Assembly (NCBI RefSeq): GCF_007991275.1
Contig: NZ_BJYA01000003.1
Location: forward strand, 1 to 64,000
Length of the DNA: 64,000 bases
Origin: Alkalibacillus haloalkaliphilus
GTDB lineage: Bacteria; Bacillota; Bacilli; Bacillales; Alkalibacillaceae
Direction: 5' to 3'
Positions 59,192 to 64,000 of the stretch are shown here, piece after piece. A model generated the notes under the pieces. The model was given only the letters and a program-made list of their open reading frames with translations. It did not search any database and was not told the origin of the DNA. A program made the position numbers and the translations under genes. The stretch's first letter is position 1. Every line of letters begins with the position of its first letter.

Positions 59192-61174
59192 TTATTTCAA
59201 GTAACGATCGAACCATCCTACAATATGATTCAATCTTTCAATTCTTAAGTTCGGCTTACCTGTGCGTGATAAGTTGTGATCTGACTTTGGAAAGCGTACA
59301 AATTCTGTTTCTTTCTTTTGATATTTTAAGGCGATATATAGCTGTTCTGCTTGTTCAATTGGACAGCGAAAATCTAGCTCATTATGAATAATTTTAAGTG
59401 GCGTTTCCATCTGATCGACATAAGCAATTGGCGAATGCTTCCACATTTTATCAAGGTCACTAAAGTCAGCCTTGATCTGCCAGTCGTTAAAGTAATAACC
59501 AATATCACTTACACCGCGGAAACTGATCCAATTTGAAATACTTCGTTGCGTGACAGCGGCCTTGAACCGGTTCGTATGGCCTACAATCCAATTCGTCATA
59601 AAGCCACCATAACTACCTCCAGTAACGCCTAGACGGTTTTCATCGATCCAGTCGTATTCATTTAAGACATAATCAACGCCATTCATTATGTCTAAATAGT
59701 CGCCATTACCGTAATCACCACGTACAGCATCAACAAACTCTTGACCATAACTATGACTTCCACGCGGGTTTACATATAATACAGCATAACCACTAGCTGC
59801 TAAATACTGCATTTCATGAAAGAACGAATTGCCGTAAAAAGCATGTGGTCCACCGTGAATATTAACGACCATTGGATACTTTTGACCGTCTTCGAATCCA
59901 GCTGGTTTCATGAACCAACCGTGCACTTGCCAATCATCTTTACTTTTATAACTGATCGGCTCTGGCTCAACTAACTCAACTTCATTCATAAATGATTCGT
60001 TGAACTGAGTTAATTGTTTAAGGTTACCATTCGTTAACTCAAGTTCGTATAATTCACTTGGATTTGTTGGTTTACTGATTGTCAGTAGTGCTGTTTGTTC
60101 ATTCGGATTAATATCAAAACCGAAAACGTGTAAACGCTCATTAATAGCTGGATACAAACTACCGTCAATGTGACCATAATATAAGAGTACATTTCCTTGA
60201 TTTGACACTGGAAGATAAAACTCTTCATTACTCGTCCAAATAACAGGCTTTAAGACGGGTTGTTGTTGTATATCTGCAACGATATAGTCACCAACTGGTG
60301 CATCAAAACCTTCTGTTAGACAAGCTGTTACACCAGAAGATATGTGATAAGCATACAATTCAGCATGTGTTGCATTTTCATATGTTCGTCCCATATGAGC
60401 AAACAGAAGGTGTTCACCATTTGGCGATACTGTAAAACCTGATGCATACCCTTCTTCTGTAAACAGTTTTAAATCTGTTTTAGACTTTAAATTGTAAATG
60501 TATGATTCATGATTAAAGTTAAAATCTTGATCGTTTGAATCATCTGTTGAATAGATGATTTGTGAATCATTTACCCACGTCTGGAAAATGAAGTTTTGTT
60601 CGCCTTGTTTAATTGTCTCAACGTCTTCACGATCAAAGTTAAACAGTTTAATGACTTGATACTTTTCCTCAACTACTCCTGCACCATCTGCTTTATATTT
60701 CATGCGATTAATAACAGTCGGCTTAAGTAGTTCATCATCTTGCTTCTCTTCATCATCATCTTGTTTATTTAAATCATCTTTCTTAACAGACGTTTGAAGC
60801 ATAATGCGTTTACCGTCAGGAGAAAACTCTGCACGGCTAACACCAGCTTCTTCATCTGTTAGCTTCTGTGCTTCGCCGCCAAAGCGTGCGATCTTGTAAA
60901 GCTGATTTTTATCATCTCGATTTGATAAGAATATAATAGAGTTCCCATCTGGTGACCAACGGGGATTAGATACTTTACCGTCTCCAAACGTCCATTGGTT
61001 TACTTCGTTCGACTTTATGTCAAAGTGAAATAAGTTTGATACGTATTTGTTTTCTTTCTCGTTAAGTTCAGTTTTTATAAATAGAGCTTCTGAATAATCC
61101 GGTGAATACCTCGGATCTGATACTGAACTAATGTTAAAGAGATCTTCTGCTTTTACGTTACGTTTAGTTGTCAT
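59192..61174 (-). CDS. S9-family prolyl oligopeptidase-type peptidase (YuxL-like)
   Basis: 660 residues. An N-terminal beta-propeller with TolB-like repeats (NPRWSPDGNSIIFLSNRDD, RAEFSPDGKRIMLQ, FTVSPNGEHLLFAH) is followed by an alpha/beta-hydrolase domain with the nucleophile elbow GVTGGSYGGFMTNW, the Asp region NELDFRCPIEQAE and the His in FPKSDHNLSRTGKP. It resembles acylaminoacyl peptidases and B. subtilis YuxL. Cytosolic, cutting short peptides. AGGGGGAGA precedes the ATG. Monocistronic. Confidence 0.92.
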   Translation of the reverse strand: MTTKRNVKAEDLFNISSVSDPRYSPDYSEALFIKTELNEKENKYVSNLFHFDIKSNEVNQWTFGDGKVSNPRWSPDGNSIIFLSNRDDKNQLYKIARFGGEAQKLTDEEAGVSRAEFSPDGKRIMLQTSVKKDDLNKQDDDEEKQDDELLKPTVINRMKYKADGAGVVEEKYQVIKLFNFDREDVETIKQGEQNFIFQTWVNDSQIIYSTDDSNDQDFNFNHESYIYNLKSKTDLKLFTEEGYASGFTVSPNGEHLLFAHMGRTYENATHAELYAYHISSGVTACLTEGFDAPVGDYIVADIQQQPVLKPVIWTSNEEFYLPVSNQGNVLLYYGHIDGSLYPAINERLHVFGFDINPNEQTALLTISKPTNPSELYELELTNGNLKQLTQFNESFMNEVELVEPEPISYKSKDDWQVHGWFMKPAGFEDGQKYPMVVNIHGGPHAFYGNSFFHEMQYLAASGYAVLYVNPRGSHSYGQEFVDAVRGDYGNGDYLDIMNGVDYVLNEYDWIDENRLGVTGGSYGGFMTNWIVGHTNRFKAAVTQRSISNWISFRGVSDIGYYFNDWQIKADFSDLDKMWKHSPIAYVDQMETPLKIIHNELDFRCPIEQAEQLYIALKYQKKETEFVRFPKSDHNLSRTGKPNLRIERLNHIVGWFDRYLK

Positions 61175-61297
61175 CGTCTCCCCCTACAAACATTACTTTT
61201 ATAGTGCTAGCTCTTTATATCTTTATTAAACTAGCAATTATACTTATCATAAAATAATTTGTTAGAATTGTCGAATTAAATTGAAAATAAGCAGAGA

Positions 61298-64000
61298 TTA
61301 CGTGTTCGTCAATGTTTCTTTCACTTGCTTTAGTTTAGATTTTTGTGATTCATCTTGATAGATTGATTGTTTAGATGCAATCATCGACTCAACATGGCTA
61401 AGGTAAACTTCGATTTGATGTTGTTGATATGACACAAACTGGTCATTGTAGTGTGATTTGAAGACTTGTTCAAACTGGTGTACAACTTTTGCTAAATATT
61501 GATCAATTTGCTGTTCTAATTGAGTAAACAACTCTTTAATGCGATTTTGTTCAAAGAAGTCTTTTTTATTTTTATAGATTGAAACGAGTTCTTTAAGACT
61601 AATTTCATCACTTAAGTTAGTTAACTCAGGCATTTCTACTTGATCAATCACTTGTTCTTCAAAATATAGTTGATCGAACTCACTATCTTGTTCGACATCA
61701 TTATTAATATCTTGAATGAACGTATTCGCAGCTGAGTTAAAATGATAATCTAATAAAATATTTGTTGAATGAAATTCTTTATTCAACTTTTGCTGAACTT
61801 CAATAAACAGTTGTTTGATAGCTGTCTTAAGTTCTTCTTGACCCTTACGACCATTTTGAGTAATTGTAGCTGGATTAATTGTATCTTTCATTAAGTCGAT
61901 TAATTGGATATTCGTACGTTCACGAACGTAATGGATCAGTTCATCAACTTGTTGGTGAATGTGCTGTACGTATATCGTTGGTTCAATGGAATTCAACCGC
62001 TCATGAAGTCGTGCTAAGTCGTCTTTATATTGCGTAATTAAACGATCTTGTTCTTCTTCGTTTTGATCGATTTCATAAACTGTTTTCTCAACAAAAGACG
62101 TTAACGTTTCTATTTCTGCTTGTAAGTTATGAGCAATCATAACCTTAGCATCATGTTCGATAAAGTGATTAAATCGATTAAAAAACGCAATGGCATCCTC
62201 ATCTTTCTCTTTAAGTTCTGGTTGTTCAATTAACTGCTTACTAGATATAGGATACGTTTGTGGATATTGGATTCCATATTGTTGTAATTGATCTTGTAAA
62301 TAAGAAATGACCATTTGTAATTCATTGTCATTTTGAGCTAGGTCAGCAGCATTTAACACGAAGAACATCTTATCCATTGTAAATGCGCCTTTAACACGGC
62401 CTAACTGTTTCAAAAATTCACGGTCAGCTCTTGCAAAAGCATGGTTGTAATAATTGACATAAACTAATACGTCTGAATGTTTTACGTAATGCATTGATAC
62501 ATTCGTATGTCTCGCATGAATTGAGTCTGCCCCTGGTGTATCAACTAAAGTGACACCAGAACGCGTTAATTCACAATCGTAATAAATAATAATTTCATCA
62601 ACGAAACACGACAGTCTTTCAACTGTTACATACTGCCTGAAATGGTGCAGGTCAACATGTTTTTCTTCACCTAATAATGGCTCACACTCTTCTAAACCAG
62701 CACTAAATGCTTCAATAAATGAAGCGTCCGTTTTCGAAAGTTGCTCCGTAAGTTTCTTATTATTTTTATTAATAAACTTACTTAAGGCGGTTAATGAACG
62801 AAATGGCTCATCTGTATACGGTGCTAAAATTTGATTAACTTGGTCAACAATCGCTTGTTCTGTCTTAAAAGTCACAATGACATCTTCATGATTGAACTGC
62901 TCATTAATCGGAGCGATCTTATTAATGGCTGCCGTTGTTGGATTTGGTGAAACAGGTAATACGTTAGCTCCGATCCAAGCATTTGCAAATGAAGACTTTC
63001 CTGCACTAAATGCTCCGAATAGGGCAACTGTATAAGTCATATTTTGGATTTGTTGTTGCTTTTGTTCGACTTGAACTCTATATTGATCAAGAATTGGGAC
63101 ATTAACAGTTTCTGCTAAAATTTCTTCAGCTCGATCAGTCGTCTCTGTGACAGACAACGTGTAGCTTGAGCTTACATTTTCTTCATCTTGATTTGCCTCT
63201 TCTACTTCATCATGTTTAGTCAACATTTCATCGACGTTAACTTGATGGCGTTGTTCAACTTTCGTCTGTAAAGCTTGCTCTACATGTTCATCAGTTGAAC
63301 CCTCGCTTAATAAATTGCCTTTCATTGACGATTCAAACTGTTTCATTTCTTTAGAGCTTTCATGAGATTGCTGTGACTGACCTAATTGGTCTTCTAACTC
63401 ACTTAACTGCTCCTTTAATGGAGGTAATTGTTGATCAATCAACGGTTGCAACGACTTATAAATGTCGTTTAAATCACTCGTCAACTGGTGCTTAACTCCG
63501 TTTGAAATTGATTTTTGTAGCGATTTTGTAAATAATAATACATAATCCCCATTTACTTCAGCTGATGGGTTTACATTATCAAGTAACAATTGTTCAGTTA
63601 CGACGAACTCAAACTGTTGTAATTGTTGTTTTAAGTCGTGGTCTTGAACATCGTGCTCATCTAAAATAGATACTAAAAACTCTCTTACATGCCAATTGAC
63701 TTGGGTTTTCACACGCTCATTTAAGTCAGTTAAAAATTGTTCAAGGCGACGTTCTTTCTCTTCTAAAGTTTTCTTTTTAGAAAATAACCCGCCAACTTTG
63801 AACTTTGGCTGTACAGACTCTAAGTATTCTTTAGCAAGCTCACGCATTTCGAAGGTCATTAAATACGCCTCGTCAACAATCTTACTAACTGACTTCATGT
63901 ATGAAGCGTTAAATTGTTGGTTGTCTTTATTCAATACTTCTACACGATCTTTAATTTTGTCATACTCTTCTTCTATTTGTTTTAGCTCTTCTTTTGAAGT
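61298..64000 (-). CDS. dynA: Bacterial dynamin (DynA/YpbR-like), 3' part, cut by window edge
   Basis: The frame is open from the right edge of the window, so the true start lies outside; a TTG at 63934 is internal and has no ribosome binding site. The visible 900 residues comprise helical stalk sequence, a GTPase domain with P-loop ALFGAFSAGKSSFANAW, switch PNPTTAAIN, G3 VDTPGADS and G4-like LNAADLAQ, then more long helices. B. subtilis DynA has two fused dynamin units of this kind; this is probably the second. DynA remodels and fuses membranes and aids repair of membrane damage. Confidence 0.88.
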   Translation of the reverse strand, partial: TSKEELKQIEEEYDKIKDRVEVLNKDNQQFNASYMKSVSKIVDEAYLMTFEMRELAKEYLESVQPKFKVGGLFSKKKTLEEKERRLEQFLTDLNERVKTQVNWHVREFLVSILDEHDVQDHDLKQQLQQFEFVVTEQLLLDNVNPSAEVNGDYVLLFTKSLQKSISNGVKHQLTSDLNDIYKSLQPLIDQQLPPLKEQLSELEDQLGQSQQSHESSKEMKQFESSMKGNLLSEGSTDEHVEQALQTKVEQRHQVNVDEMLTKHDEVEEANQDEENVSSSYTLSVTETTDRAEEILAETVNVPILDQYRVQVEQKQQQIQNMTYTVALFGAFSAGKSSFANAWIGANVLPVSPNPTTAAINKIAPINEQFNHEDVIVTFKTEQAIVDQVNQILAPYTDEPFRSLTALSKFINKNNKKLTEQLSKTDASFIEAFSAGLEECEPLLGEEKHVDLHHFRQYVTVERLSCFVDEIIIYYDCELTRSGVTLVDTPGADSIHARHTNVSMHYVKHSDVLVYVNYYNHAFARADREFLKQLGRVKGAFTMDKMFFVLNAADLAQNDNELQMVISYLQDQLQQYGIQYPQTYPISSKQLIEQPELKEKDEDAIAFFNRFNHFIEHDAKVMIAHNLQAEIETLTSFVEKTVYEIDQNEEEQDRLITQYKDDLARLHERLNSIEPTIYVQHIHQQVDELIHYVRERTNIQLIDLMKDTINPATITQNGRKGQEELKTAIKQLFIEVQQKLNKEFHSTNILLDYHFNSAANTFIQDINNDVEQDSEFDQLYFEEQVIDQVEMPELTNLSDEISLKELVSIYKNKKDFFEQNRIKELFTQLEQQIDQYLAKVVHQFEQVFKSHYNDQFVSYQQHQIEVYLSHVESMIASKQSIYQDESQKSKLKQVKETLTNT

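Noticed and set aside
1..64000. CRISPR arrays, rRNA, tRNA genes, prophage modules and intact insertion sequences
   Set aside because: No regularly spaced repeats, no rRNA or tRNA-like conserved blocks and no transposase or integrase-like proteins were seen on reading the window.

Overview
The window is an AT-rich chromosomal segment of a spore-forming Bacillaceae. Most genes have strong AGGAGG-type ribosome binding sites, many starts are TTG or GTG, and Rho-independent hairpins end most units. The gene order plsY, CoA-binding protein (yneT-like), parE, parC matches Bacillus subtilis. FosB (a bacillithiol transferase), DUF4183 proteins and sigma-K-like promoters also point to an endospore-forming Bacillus relative. 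Many proteins are acidic, which would suit a salt-tolerant lineage, but that is inference. There are no rRNA or tRNA genes, CRISPR arrays, prophages or intact transposases.

Layout. 0-3.1 kb, minus strand: a partial ORF, yidD, folE2, a CapA-like metallophosphatase and plsY. 3.2-8.3 kb: yneT-like gene and topoisomerase IV (parE, parC). 8.3-17.1 kb: a TetR regulator with a palindromic operator, then an eight-gene acyl-CoA/leucine degradation operon. It encodes an acyl-CoA dehydrogenase, acyl-CoA ligase, orphan ligase C-domain, biotin carboxylase, biotin carrier, HMG-CoA lyase, enoyl-CoA hydratase and carboxyltransferase. 17.1-20.2 kb: an FAD dehydrogenase and small unknown genes. 20.2-22.7 kb: an acetyl-CoA-synthetase-like enzyme, then about 575 bases of non-coding DNA with a dif-like 28-mer. 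Gene orientation changes from mostly plus to mostly minus around here, as expected near a replication terminus.

22.7-29 kb: fosB, an MBL hydrolase, flavoenzymes with a divergent HxlR regulator, and a small cysteine-rich phospholipase A2-like protein. 29-31.5 kb: two convergent DUF4183 genes separated by an inverted-repeat element, and a frameshifted Ig-like surface protein gene; two of the three have sigma-K-like promoters. 31.5-42.9 kb: a DUF4198 protein, a superoxide dismutase, a possible lipid-metabolism cluster (aldolase II, zinc dehydrogenase, PlsC-like acyltransferase, lipid kinase), a chemoreceptor and two transporters.

43-54 kb: a complete monoderm Tad/Flp pilus operon, a class D sortase, an acidic LPETS-anchored surface protein and a double CAP-domain protein. 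The promoters of the pilus operon and of the anchored protein share palindromes built from GTTCTYT, the heptamer bound by the B. subtilis biofilm repressor SinR. This is the strongest candidate for an undescribed regulatory connection here. 54-64 kb: CDGSH protein, glycerophosphodiesterase, a class B penicillin-binding protein, SCP2 protein, a tiny membrane protein with a sigma-B-like promoter, MsrA, an S9 peptidase and the 3' part of a bacterial dynamin cut by the window edge.
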